From contig BLXT01002514.1 in the NCBI GenBank assembly GCA_019648995.1, positions 1,000,913 through 1,029,719 on the forward strand: 28,807 nt of DNA, in the 5' to 3' direction. How positions within the stretch are numbered: the stretch's first letter is position 1; the number at the start of each line of letters is the position of its first letter. This stretch comes from Plakobranchus ocellatus. Taxonomy: Eukaryota > Mollusca > Gastropoda > Plakobranchidae. Shown here in pieces: positions 10,601 through 23,300 of this stretch. The translations under genes were made by a program, and so were the position numbers. The notes beneath the pieces are model-generated. The model ran no database searches and was not told where the DNA came from. It was given only the letters and a program-made list of their open reading frames with translations.

Positions 10601-13600
10601 CATTTTTTTTCCCAATGGTTTAGTATGTGTTTGGTGGGGTTTTATACTTTTTATATTCGCTCTGTAAACTTGGAATCATAAAGACTAGATCAGGGTAACA
10701 AACTTGTAATATAAAAAAAAACCATAAAACATTGCATGGTTGGTTTTCCATCTCAACCCCTCATATATTTAATGAAAAGTAATAGAATAATCTAGATAAA
10801 TCTTCTCAGACTTTTCCTCATCATTAAAAAAAAATGAACTCCAGTATATTGAATTCAGTTAGCTATACATTTCCAAGATTAGGTGAAAATAAATACTACA
10901 TCCTTAAAAATAACAACAACCAATTATTTAAAAAGCGTCAGAGCTGCAAAATAGAAAAGTTTATTTTGAAAAAATGTTTTCCAACTTATATGTCAATATT
11001 TACCACAATTTGCAAGAATTAATAAAAGCATAAATTTTATAACTTTTCTTTCTTATAAAAAAAAAAACAATAAAAAAGTTAGCATGAGCCACTAATATAT
11101 ACAATTACTCAATTGTGAACTGTAGAATCTCAGTCACAAGTGTAAATTTTTTTTTCTAAATCCATTGGGCAAAAGTGTCCCATTAGAGACAAAAAACCTC
11201 ACCACTGAAGCAACTTGAGCATGTTGCTGTGCAGCTGCTACTGCAGCAGCTGCAGCCTGCTGTTGTTGTTGAGCGGCTGCTGCCTGCTGCTGTTTCTTCT
11301 TGTCCATAGCAATGCGCTCAGCCCGACGTGCAGCAAGTTGAGAGGGCAGAAGAGGCTGGTCATAGTTGATGCCTTGCTCTGCGAGAATGAGAGCATGTTT
11401 GGTGGGCTTGGCTGTGGGGTTAACGTGTGTCTGACGTAGACCTGCAGGACGCTTTGAACCTATATCCATCATGGCAGTAAAACGGATGTCATAAAGCTGA
11501 GAGAAATTTCTCAGGCCCTCCTGGCTGTACAGTTGCTCTGTGCGTAAAGGACGATTGTTCTTTGTCTGATAGAAGAGNNNNNNNNNNNNNNNNNNNNNNN
11601 NTTCCTTGTTTGGGAAATCCAACCCATCAAGCATTTAAACATAATTTTAAATGATATAAGGGAAAAAAAGCATTTAAAAAAAAAATACAACTGAAAAAAA
11701 TTTTCATTGATGACAAGATATGACAACAGTAAAGCCAGAATTTTCCTTTCTTAGGTTTTTTTACTTCAACTATTATTGATTCTTAAAAAGCTGTATTGAT
11801 TTAAAGAATAAAAATGGAATCACTAATAGTGAAATGTGAATTGTTCACAATGTTCACTTTAAGGCATTGAAATACAGGATTAACAAAAATAGAAAAAAAA
11901 AAAGCAGAACATAAATAAAATGTTAAGAATTGGTTTACAATTATGCGAAATCCAGTAGCTCATGTCACATCTTTTACCTTGTATATACTCTTGGGCGTTT
12001 TCTTCTGTTTGATATTGTAGACAATCTTGCCATCCTCTCGAGGCAGCACAAAATATTCATACTGGTAGCGACAATGCTTTGCTGCTCGGAAACAGCGCCC
12101 AACAACACTCACAAAATCTGACACGAAGTCCCAGTTCACTATTTGGGCAGGGTTATCAATGAGCAAATCAGAGTTCAACTTCTGGATGTGCTGGACAGCC
12201 TGTACACATAAAATATATCATTCAATACATGGATAAGCAGAGTTGTAAACCTGGAAAATTAAGCATCATTATTTAACAGAGCACTTTAATCACATCAAAA
12301 CGTAAATATTTTTTTTAAATGGTCTGGCTGTAATAACAAAACATGGAAATCGCTTTTGGTTATAATTTCATTTGAAAATAATATGTGTAAAAAAATTTTA
12401 ATTCCAACTTTTTAAAGAGCATTTGCTAAGGTAATGGGAGGTTTGGGTACTTTTCATCTCCATCTTGTCTCCCCCACCCCCCCTCCAAAAAAATGGCGCT
12501 CATTAATCTATATAACACTGTACTGTAGGAGAGTAAAAGTATCTGGTAAAATATAAAAACTAGTTTTGGAACAAACGGAAAAAATAATTTTGTCTGAATT
12601 TCTCAATTTAAAATTATAAGAAATCCAATGTTGGTGCAACTGCACAATGTTATGAAAATGAAGCTTGAGGCCGAAGTTCCTTGTAGATTTTATTGCCAAA
12701 GGCAAAACAATCTGACGTACAATAAATAAAAAAAAAAGTTAATCACACTCCCTCTAGAGTACTTGGAAGTTTATTATTTTAGTAAAAAGAGACACATTTC
12801 AGGGGTTTTAAGAAAGAGATGTCAATTAAAAGAAAAAAACTTGATTTTTTTTTTTCCCCCATCCATAACTTTTCTGCAACTTAACACCGACATACCTCCA
12901 GTAAAGCCCACTCCTCATGCACCAGCCACTCTGGATAGTTTGGGTCTGGCTCTGGCTTGGCTACAATAGGTGTGGGTTGAGGCGTGGGTGGCTGGGATGG
13001 CTGTTGGCCCATAGGGGATCGTCCCGCTATCATCTTGGTGGGGACCTTTGGGAGCATGAATACAAGCAGAGGCTCAAACTATACAGTTCATATAAGATCA
13101 TCAAAATATACAGTGCACTCCATCTATATCGAAATCCCACATATTGACATTCATATTCATTTTCTATTCTTTTTTTACATTTTGTCACAATAACATTGTT
13201 CTTATACCTACATGCTATAACTACCGTTTCCTTTTACAGCAAAATTTTCTGGTTTCCTCCATACTTCTGTATGTACTCCAAGGGCAAATTTTTGGTAGAA
13301 AAAAAAAAAAAACAAAAACAAACCCACTTTCTAAGGTTAGATGTTTAAAAGAGAGGTGAGAATAAGAACTTGAACCCTTTGCATTTTAATATTCCATTAT
13401 TTTATATCAATATGATAACTATAGTCCCATTAATGTCAATTTATTTGAAGTGCACTGTGTGTAAATACTATTCCCAGGCCAGACAATTCCCAACTGTTTT
13501 ATGATAGACTCATTCACAAAGAAAGTGAATTAAACACATTGAGATTTGCCAATGTGTAAGGCATGATTAGATTTTGATTTTTTATCTTTTTACATGTCAA

Positions 13601-16600
13601 TAGTGCTGCTGATGTAAAGTACGAATTTAACTGATATAATTTTTTATCTTACCACATTACCACATTTTCATAAGCAATGAAAAAATCCCACCTGGAAATT
13701 GTGTCGCAGCCTTTGCATTTTAGCATCCCTTCGCTGCTTCATGACCACTTCCTTTGGTTTGTCAAATAGAGACCTGGGCACACGAGGCTGCTCCTCTTTC
13801 CGTTGTTTCTGTTTGCGAGCTGAAACAACGACAATTTCACCTATCATGAACCCCATAAATACCTCCAAAGATTCTCCCACAACTTTTATATCGTGGCTTT
13901 CAAAACTATAGCCTTTGTATGCCCTTATACAAATTTTCTACCCCAGATATGATGTAGTAGAGTTTAAGCTCAGAAAAAAGATATAAAAGTATAGCTGTAA
14001 ATAGAGAGAAAGGAGTAGACAATATAGACCACAGACAGGCCAACATTTTCAATTTACCATGATAAAAGTGTATTATTTTCTTTGTTCTATTGTGAACATT
14101 TGGAGATATGAAAAAACAAAGGTATTAGCTCAAACTGGACAAGGGGACACCAGGTGGTGCATTAAAAGCAGAATTTAGCTGAACGACCCATGCTAATTGG
14201 AGAGTTCTACATTATCTGAGAAGGAAGGCACTTCTTCAAAGATCACCATGCAAGGCTTGTAAACTCCAAATAAAATTAAGTGAATCAGACCCTTCAATAA
14301 CCAACCCCCCCCCCCAAAAAAAAGAAAGGGGATTCTGTCCCATATGCTATCAATATTTGTTTCAGTTAGGACAAAGCCAAAATAAAAGGGAAATTCGGTT
14401 ACTGGGAAATAGTTACAATATTTTTAATGAAAAAGTTAACAGAAATTGATACTATTGGTACACATAAAACTCTTCTCTCTAGATATTAAAAACAATATAT
14501 TAAAAAAAAAAATTAAAACCCGATAAAGTATGCTGACCCCACTTCCACTAACTTATTGCTGACACAAATCGAGTTTTTAAAAGTCATTAAATCAGTCATA
14601 CTTGTAATAGCCTCCATTTTAGGTTTCTTGTGAGCCTTGGGAACATAAACAGGTGGCAATGCTTGTTCTGGCATAACACGTGCCTCATACAAAAATGACA
14701 AGGTCTCATCCATGTAGATATCATTGTCATCTTGTGGGGGTGTTGGTGGACACCACATCTGTGTCAAATCATGAACAGTCAATTGTTATAGCAAATATTA
14801 TTAAGACTTAACAAAAACATTTAGTTTTTTGCCCATTAACAATGCCTTATCAATATAGCCTAAAATAATTTTCCTTTCAGCAATACATCTTTTACACAGA
14901 TACTATGCAAAGAAGTGCTGGACTCTGCCATGTCAACCATATGGGCATAAAATGAATTACCCCAAAGTAGCATCTGAAGCAAACAGCCATGGAGCCAACA
15001 AATCAATACACGTGAATGCTTTTGAGCTAAGTAAAAATATGCATCTGATGTGAAACAAGAAATTTGAGGAGGAATGGATCCAGATCTAATCCTAACAGTG
15101 ACAAAAAATGTAAGTAATTCATGTGACAAGAAAGCCCTGTGATAAATCAAGTATCAACTACATATGAAGTGGAAATTTCTATGACTGCTTTTTCCTATCA
15201 AAGCAGATGTGAATTAAACGAATAATTTATCTTGCAGTTGCTCCGACTATTTCATCAAAGTCTTTTCATGTACTAATATGTTTAAATGCAAGATTGCACA
15301 TTTTATGTGAGGTGGCTGCATGACAAAATATGTTGCAAACTATTTTTGGAAAAAAAAAAGTGGAGAAACTGGCAATTTTTTTTTTACAGATCTTGACATT
15401 TCCATCTAATGCTAACTATAGTGCCTCTGTTATACTTTCTAATAGAGCGAATTTTCTTGAAACCAATATCATGGGTATAACATCAACCATCATCTGCAAC
15501 ATTATAAATTGCTTCCACAACAAAAAAATTTTACATTAAATGACATGAAGGCATAAATGTTTTACAAAATGTATGTTTCAAGTGTACTTGACCCAGTATG
15601 TGTGCATTTTATGCTGTAATCTGAATACATTCCCTTGGATGCTTAAGTTTTTCTAACATTTCATTTCACCTTTTTTCTCTCGTTTTACCCATGTGGATCA
15701 AGTCATGTGTTACAAATATTTCTTTCCAATGATTTTTCAAATTAATTAATCTCATTTCATCTCGTAGGTTTCTCTCTTATTTCAACTGAAAGCTACATGT
15801 AGTAGTGAAGCATTGTTATAGAAATGTGCTTTTTAAACTTTTTTATATGCCATCACCTAAGATAGCAGCTTTTTAAAAACATAAATGTACAGATTCTTAA
15901 TAATAAAGGTATTCAAGTTTGAAAATAGCATACCAAAAAAAAAATCCTGTCTTTACACAGAATCTCAGTGTGGTTCATCATAAATAAATTGGTAAGACAA
16001 ACTTTGACCATCATTAATATTACTATAAAAACTCATTGGAGGGATTGATAATAATGAATCATGAGGGGAGTTAAATATATCTTAAGTGGATATGAATTGC
16101 ACTGAATCTGCACAGGCAATTTGCAATAGTTTCTATTTTGCCGTCTTGCAAGAGGCAAAACAAAGCCTGAAATCACAAGTAGTGATCAGGCAAAATGACC
16201 CTCACAAACGCCATGTCTGTCAAAGCGCCAGATTTTTCTACAATGGTAAATTCACTTACCGGCATTTCTGCACCATCCAATTCAGAGATGAACATCTGAA
16301 ACATCAGGTAAAAAAAATACTTTTAACAATCTGACCCACTATTGGGAAAATAATGGTACAAAATACTTATTGATCTTCGAGTCTCATAAATTGAATAAGG
16401 CAGTGACCATTCGTTTTGTTTTTTTTTTTCAATCAAAAAGCAAAATTGACAGTCACTGCATAAATCCTTATGCAACTTCATCTTGAGGATACCTTGATAA
16501 AAAAAAGTTTAGCAAAATGTCTTTTTATAATATTGGCATGAAGCTGAATCTAACCTTTAAGTGTAATCATAGAGGAAGCCTTTTTTTGCTCTGCTATTTT

Positions 16601-17308
16601 TACAAGAATACATGTGTGAAGTTTTTTCCACTTTATAGATAAATTTCAAATAATTAAAAAAAAAAAAAGTAATAACTTAATAAGAAAATTTTTTCATAAT
16701 TAAAAAAAATTTAAAACCATACTACCCCTCTCTAAATTTCACAATAATTTACAGCTGCATCAAAAATATGAAGCATCGTTTTAAAATAAGATTTAAATAA
16801 GAAATGAAAAACTAGGGTACACACACTTCCATTTTTTTCATATCAAATTATTTTGACAAAGAAAGATGGAAGAAAGCATTATGGCATTAGATTCAAAACA
16901 TAACACCCCTTTTAAAATACCAAACTTTTGTAAAAGCTATAAGGACCAATATATACCTTAATGCTGCATTTTTTCCTTGGTTGCCATTTTTACAGGTATG
17001 GGTTTTTTTTTTAGTGGCAACAACAATATTGCCATCAAATAAAGCTATGTTGAGTTTTGTATAAGGCAATATACATAACACATTTTTTTACAAAGTGCAT
17101 TAAACGCAATAAAAAACTTACGCAACTCTTCTTGACATCTGAGTAAAAAGAGAGAAGACCCAATAGAAAGAGCTACTTTAAAATAAAAGCAAGTTTACGT
17201 TGATTTGAGATCTCGTGAGGGCTCCTATTCTTCAAGCTTTTCTGACCAGTTACAATACTCTGTGTTCTGTGTTAATGTGTGTGTGTGTGTGTGAGAGGGT
17301 GAGAGAGA

Positions 17309-17373
<65 letters not shown>

Positions 17374-20300
17374 TGTGCAAAGCCCAGAATAAGAGCTCAT
17401 TTGACTCCAGTAAATTCCAAGTCCTGATACACAGAAATTACTTTTCTTTCATATAGCTGCTCAAAACTTTTTTTCTTTCTAACAGACGATCTAGTTCTAT
17501 GTCCTTAATGCTTTACATTTACATTTAGCAAACTAGAAATATTTGAATAAAATTGGTGCTCATAATAACCAAGGGATAAAAACAATAATTAAATGACCCA
17601 ATTTAAGCTTAATTTTAACACGCATTAGTCTTCAAATTTTGTGCTGCTGTCAAGTCGTGGATTAGATATTTTAATTACAGTGGAACCCATTTTAAGAGAC
17701 ACTTTGAATACTCTTGCTAGCTTACCACTGAAAATAATTTTGAAAAACATCAGGAAAAAACCTGAGATGAATGCAACTGATAATGATGAACTAAAAAAGG
17801 TAATGTACTTTAAGCCCCGATTTAAAAAAAAAAAAAAAAAGTTTAAAATCATAGATAAAATTATGCCCATCTTTAGGATATGGGCGAGTGAATGCTTAAA
17901 TAAAAAAAATTTTTAAAAAAAAGCATAGTTTAGATCAGTGAAAAATGCTACAGCAATACTATGCATAAATCTAAGGCATTACATGTATCCATTCTAATGT
18001 AGGATATTTATTTTTTAGCCCGTCGTCATAACATTCTGAAAAGGGAAACTTGACCTCAAAATCATTTATTGCCATTCAATTAAGATTTTTCCTACCATTA
18101 TGACTTTGATGTTTTTTTTTTCATTGATTAAATTACGTCATCGAACTTTTAACTAGCTTTCCTTTGCTCAAGTTAATTTAAAATGCCCTAGTCCAACCTT
18201 GCAATTTTACTCAGACAGTAGGAATATGTATAAATTGTTAAAGTATTTACTATACACCACCATCTTCTGCTGGAAAGATTCGCCACATGCACTGCCATTA
18301 ATGTTAACACAATGCTTGTTCCAAAGTGGTGTTGAAATTTTGTGGTTAACCCTAGCCTAGGATCATGACTCAATGCCAACTTTGTTATAAAAAAAAAGTG
18401 CAAATTATTTTGATATTGTAGTAACAATACAGATATGCATATCATTTCTCATAGAACAGGGGAGCAAATCTGATACTTTTGGGGACAGTTGGTTTGTACA
18501 GTATCATAGTTTTGGGAGTGAGTAGTATAGCAAAGGCTGACTACCCCATAGTAATTTTTATTCAGATAAATCAGTTGCGTTACACTCATTTTAACTGGAA
18601 CTTTGTAGATCTGAATTAAAAATTGGTAAAACTGCGAGAGTAAAAATGTACAAATATCACTGTAGGACATTTTTGCAAAGCAGCTTAATTAATACTCAGC
18701 AGCTATGCCTTAAATTGCAGGCTTTGAGAAAGAAATGTTAATTTGTGTCATGTTGATGCCAAAAAACTATGTTTCAAGCCTTCTTCACAAATCAAGTTTC
18801 GCCTGTTGTAAATTTTATTTCCAATTTGCTTGGGGGTGGTATTTATGATTTAAATTGGTTAAATTAAATTACATTTACAATGGCAATGGGAACTAAAGAA
18901 TGATCTGCCTACAGAATAATTTAAGCACACTGATTGCTACATTTCCTCTTTAGCTGCCCATGGTCCTTCACTCAGACCTGCTCTCAGTTTACCATATATA
19001 TAAGGTTGTTGTTTCTACCGTTCCATAAAGCCCATGAGCTTGGACTTTCAATGAAGTTAATTTCTGTCTCACTATTGAAGCAAAAGAGGTATGCTGCAGT
19101 GAGGGACTAATTTTGGGCCAAAGATTATTTGTGTTGACATCATTGTTGCCACACTTTAGTTCTCTACTCAGATATGCCAAGTGATCTGTGATCAACTTTA
19201 TCATTCTTTACGGCATTAGACTCCATCCAAATGAAGATATTTTTTATCTCATCTAAGCAATGCTGTGACACATTTACCCGATCTTACAATAAAGACCATT
19301 TCATAATATAAAGCCCATCAGCAGATAGATCTAAAGGTCACAATCTATAACATGAGATGAATTTCATTTCAAGTCTCCAGCCACATTGCCATTTGAATAT
19401 ATGCCAATGTTGTAGTTGATCATTTTAAGTGACTGCTGTACACACCCACATCCTTTAGTTCATGTATTGGTAACCTTCATCGTAACTATAAAGGTCAAGG
19501 ACATTAAAATAACTATTTTACTTTACCTTCTAAAGATAATTTTGGTCTAGGTTTTTTCAAAATTATTATTTCAAAGTATTAACATGTTAGCGATTTGATT
19601 TTTTTCCCCCCCCTCTCACTCTGTAGGGATTGGTCATCTTAATTACTACTGCAACAAAAATATTCCCACTGCTTAAATATATAATGGATGTTAAGTGATG
19701 ATATTGGTCGTTTTGACGGAAAAAAAAAAAAAAAAACTATGGAAATGCATTATTAAGAAATACTGAGTGTCAATAAATTTTGTTTCTAAGAATTTGAAAA
19801 AAAAAAAAAATTCTCCTTCTGTCAAGTGTTCAGATAGAGATTGAGTTCCTATGTACATAATGCAAAGAATTTCCTGCATTGTGAGTACAAATAACATTGA
19901 TAGATGTGCCTACTTTCGACCAAATTGTTGATTTTCATTACTTTGTTCCTTTTCTGAATTGTTGAAACGGAAAAGTGCCACAAAGCTGATTCTACCGGCA
20001 TTATGGAATTTGTCAGCCATTTTAAATCCATCAAATACTTATATCTGTGGATGGCATCAAATGCAAACTGCAAAAATTTGTTCATATGATGCTTTGCTGC
20101 CCACAGAAATGGACAAAATAAAAGAAATTATATTCCTTTTTTTTTTATTCATCATAATTTTGTTAGGTTATCAGTTTGAAGAATGATTCTCTTTTCTTTA
20201 TATTTTGTAGCTTGTAAATGTGTAATCTGGCATTTTATGACTCAAAATTTGCTTCCTCTCATAGTTCGAGCTAGTGCACATTATTCTGGTAATATATGAA

Positions 20301-23300
20301 GTGCTTTTTGATACATTTTCGTATATATATATATATATTTTATATACCCTTATACATATATAAACATAAACACACACATGCACTTTTGTCATAACTGTTC
20401 AGTCACAATACGCAATACTCCCCCCACCCAAAATTTAAATTATCTTGCAGTTTTCATGTCTTCTATTATTTACTACTTATTTTTTAAGCTGTAATTTCAA
20501 TTAACTTCTCGGTTTTCAAAAAGTTCATCTTGTAGTACAAGTCAAAGATAGAATGTATAAATATTAAATGTTAACATTTCCTTACAACGCCAGCAAGTAT
20601 GCATCTCAGAATTGGTGATGTGTGCCATTCATTAGGTAATGGTGCCAGTATAAATTTATTTATTTGTTAACCCTTCAATAATCCCAGAGAAAAAGACTTG
20701 TCTCTCCATGAATGCCGCACATCACCAGATGTATGAGTTGCATCAATTTTATGATTTTTATGGCTTTATGATCTTTCACATTTTAGAAAGTCTTGTCATT
20801 TGTGATTTTTTGAGTGAGCATAACTGAACAGTCAAAAACTTGACACCATTACCTATGGAAGTTCTCACCCCCAGACACACAGCACAATGATGCAGACAAG
20901 CAAGGGCATTTTAATATCAAAATTGTTCTTTTATTTTACTTTCCTTTTTCTGAGCAAAATTTAAAAAAAAAAAAAAGGTTCAAATAAGCAAACATCTGCG
21001 GTGAATGTCTGTACAAACAATTAATGTACATCATTTATTTAAACATACTTAAACGAACGGACATTAACACTCATCACTTTAGAGTAAACATACATCAGAA
21101 ACAGTTGCATGAACTTGGCTACAGCAAATAATAAAGAAGATTTCCATTTGTGACAAATAAAAAATTCATAACCTCAAATCTACCAGCTTCCAGGAAAAAA
21201 GTGCGCAATGTTACAAATACATTGAAATTTGCAATAATTCCCACATAGCTAGTTCTTTTCCCTTAAGTCAAAGTTCTGGCCATTTTATGGAATATCAATG
21301 GGAATTTCAGGTGAAAGACAAATCTGAAGCAGGTCTTTTGATTTGGTAAAAAGTAACCATGTAAAAATGTAATTAAGACTGGAATTTTTTCATGTTGATT
21401 TGAGAAAGAAAAAAATATGTATTCTTCAATTGGCCATAAAATTTATTTAAAAAAAAAAAAAAAAAAGGCCGATTCAGTCTAAAAAGGCAAGAGAGTTAAA
21501 AGCAAATTTGTAAATGTGCTTTGATATTATTTCAAAAAGATAATTGAAAACTACATCAAAAACATTAGCTGTGGTCCTCAGAATAAAGCTAAAATTATAA
21601 AGACTGAATATCATGTCTCTAATTTTTGCAACCCTATAATTATCACTTAAATCAGCAATTTGGCCAATTCCTAGCTTTTAGTTGTTGGAGTTTTGTTTTG
21701 GACTAATCCTACGGTGGAAGCACCAACACCTGCAACACTTTGCTCAGATGGATTTGGAGTGCTTTTTACCACTCCTGGTGGAATTGTTACTATGCTTTGT
21801 TTGATAGGGGCAAGGCCAACAATGTTCTGCTTGATAGGGGAGATTGATATAGTGCCTGGCCTGACACTGGTAATCCCAGCAACCCCTGGCCTCAAATTAG
21901 AGATTCCTAGTAAGCCAGGTCTAACCTGACCCACATTTAATACTGAGGGACCTGACTTGGGAGGTGTTAGCCCAATAACTTGTGAGAGAGGTACAAGATT
22001 TGGAACACTTTGTTTCACAGGTGATGAGCCTAAAGCATTCTGCTTGGCCAGCGAAATGTTAGAGCCAGGCTTAACAGGCAAGACACCTGATTTTGCAGGT
22101 GTAATGAGTTTGGCTTGAGTAGGAGTACCAGCTACAGGCACACCCTGTAGAACCTGAGTGGCAGAGGAGATAGCAGTGGGAACCTGAGCTAGCAATTGAA
22201 CCCGCTGACCTGCCTGTGTAGTTTGCACCAGAGACACCATAGATGCAGGCTGTGGGGTGCTTATTCGAGGAGCTCTTGGAGTAATAAGCACATAGCCTGG
22301 TTGGCCAGGCACCTGAGCCAAAGATGATGCCTGCAAGAACTGTTGCTGACCTGAGATAGGGATCGTTAAATTGCCTGAGCTAGTGCGTATCAAATTGACA
22401 GCATAGGGAACAGAGCCCAAGCCCTGTAATGTAATGGGGGATGCCAAACGAGCCGTGTTCAAGACCGACCTCACATTATTACTACCCAAAGTTTGGCCAG
22501 TGGGGAGCAATGTTAGACTAGGAGAGCCTGAGCTTGCTGCACTGGCAGAACCTACAGGCCTTGGGGCAGCTGATACAACAAGTGACTGGCCACCTAGACC
22601 GGTGGTTATGAAACGGGCTCCTTGTAAATTGGCTGGGCTTATAAGAGTGGCTCCCCTAATCTGGTTTACAACAGCAGGCGATACCTGCCTTAAGCCACTG
22701 GCATTTAAGGTAACAGTGGAAGTATTTGGTGTAAACAGTTGAAAAATATTGCGATCAGAATTTGATAGCTGTTGTGTCACCTGTGCGCTCCCTGTCACAG
22801 TCATCATTGTGGCTGAGCTTGTAGCAGTGGAAATGGCGAGTGAAGTAACTGTTGTAATTGGGTTTGAAATGGAGTTATTGACACTGAAAACAGGAGGCCG
22901 ACTAAGAGACTGCTGTAATACTGACTGGCCAGGGGAGCGGGAGGAACCAGGCACCTTTGTGGCACGGGCCTGGCCCAGCACCACTGGTGAATGGACCGCA
23001 GCTTTCCGGGTACGAATCACCAGATTAGGGTTAGACCAAGGCGGAGGGACATTAGGGTCAATTGGAGACTTGGGAGTGGCAGGCTTCAACTGGGGCCTCA
23101 AGGGTGGACTGTTCAAAACTGCTGAAGCCAAGGGCTGAGATAAGGACCTGGCTGGTAAGCTATTCAGGACAACACTTGTACAATTGAGTTGAATGTGACC
23201 TAGCTGCTGTGCCTGCTGCTTCAACAGAGCATTCCTTGCCTGGGTGGCAAGTTTACTATTAATATGTACTGCATCATGCCCATTCTGCATAGGGACAGAA

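Larger units (their letters stand above)
14759..21670. other. Large intron of the long form / 3' UTR and downstream of the short form
   Basis: About 6.9 kb with no convincing exon or independent gene. The part next to 21670 should be the 3' UTR of the short form; its length is unknown. It holds the GT/GA microsatellite (17275-17373), the AT/CA run (20321-20377) and long A or T runs near 17823, 19720, 19798 and 21449-21466. Small open frames (for example 16086-16334 on the plus strand) lack recognisable domains. The full long-form intron is 14759-23803, about 9.0 kb, by far the longest in the gene. Confidence 0.7.

Noticed and set aside
11566-11634. N-terminal extension MLDGLDFPNKE upstream of exon j
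   Set aside because: It crosses the N gap and lies upstream of a good acceptor; no family similarity.
16086-16334. Plus-strand 82-codon open frame in the large intron
   Set aside because: No recognisable domain, no codon bias visible, no splice context; chance length for the region.
17215-17427. Open frame coding Arg-Glu repeats
   Set aside because: It is a translation of the GT/GA microsatellite.
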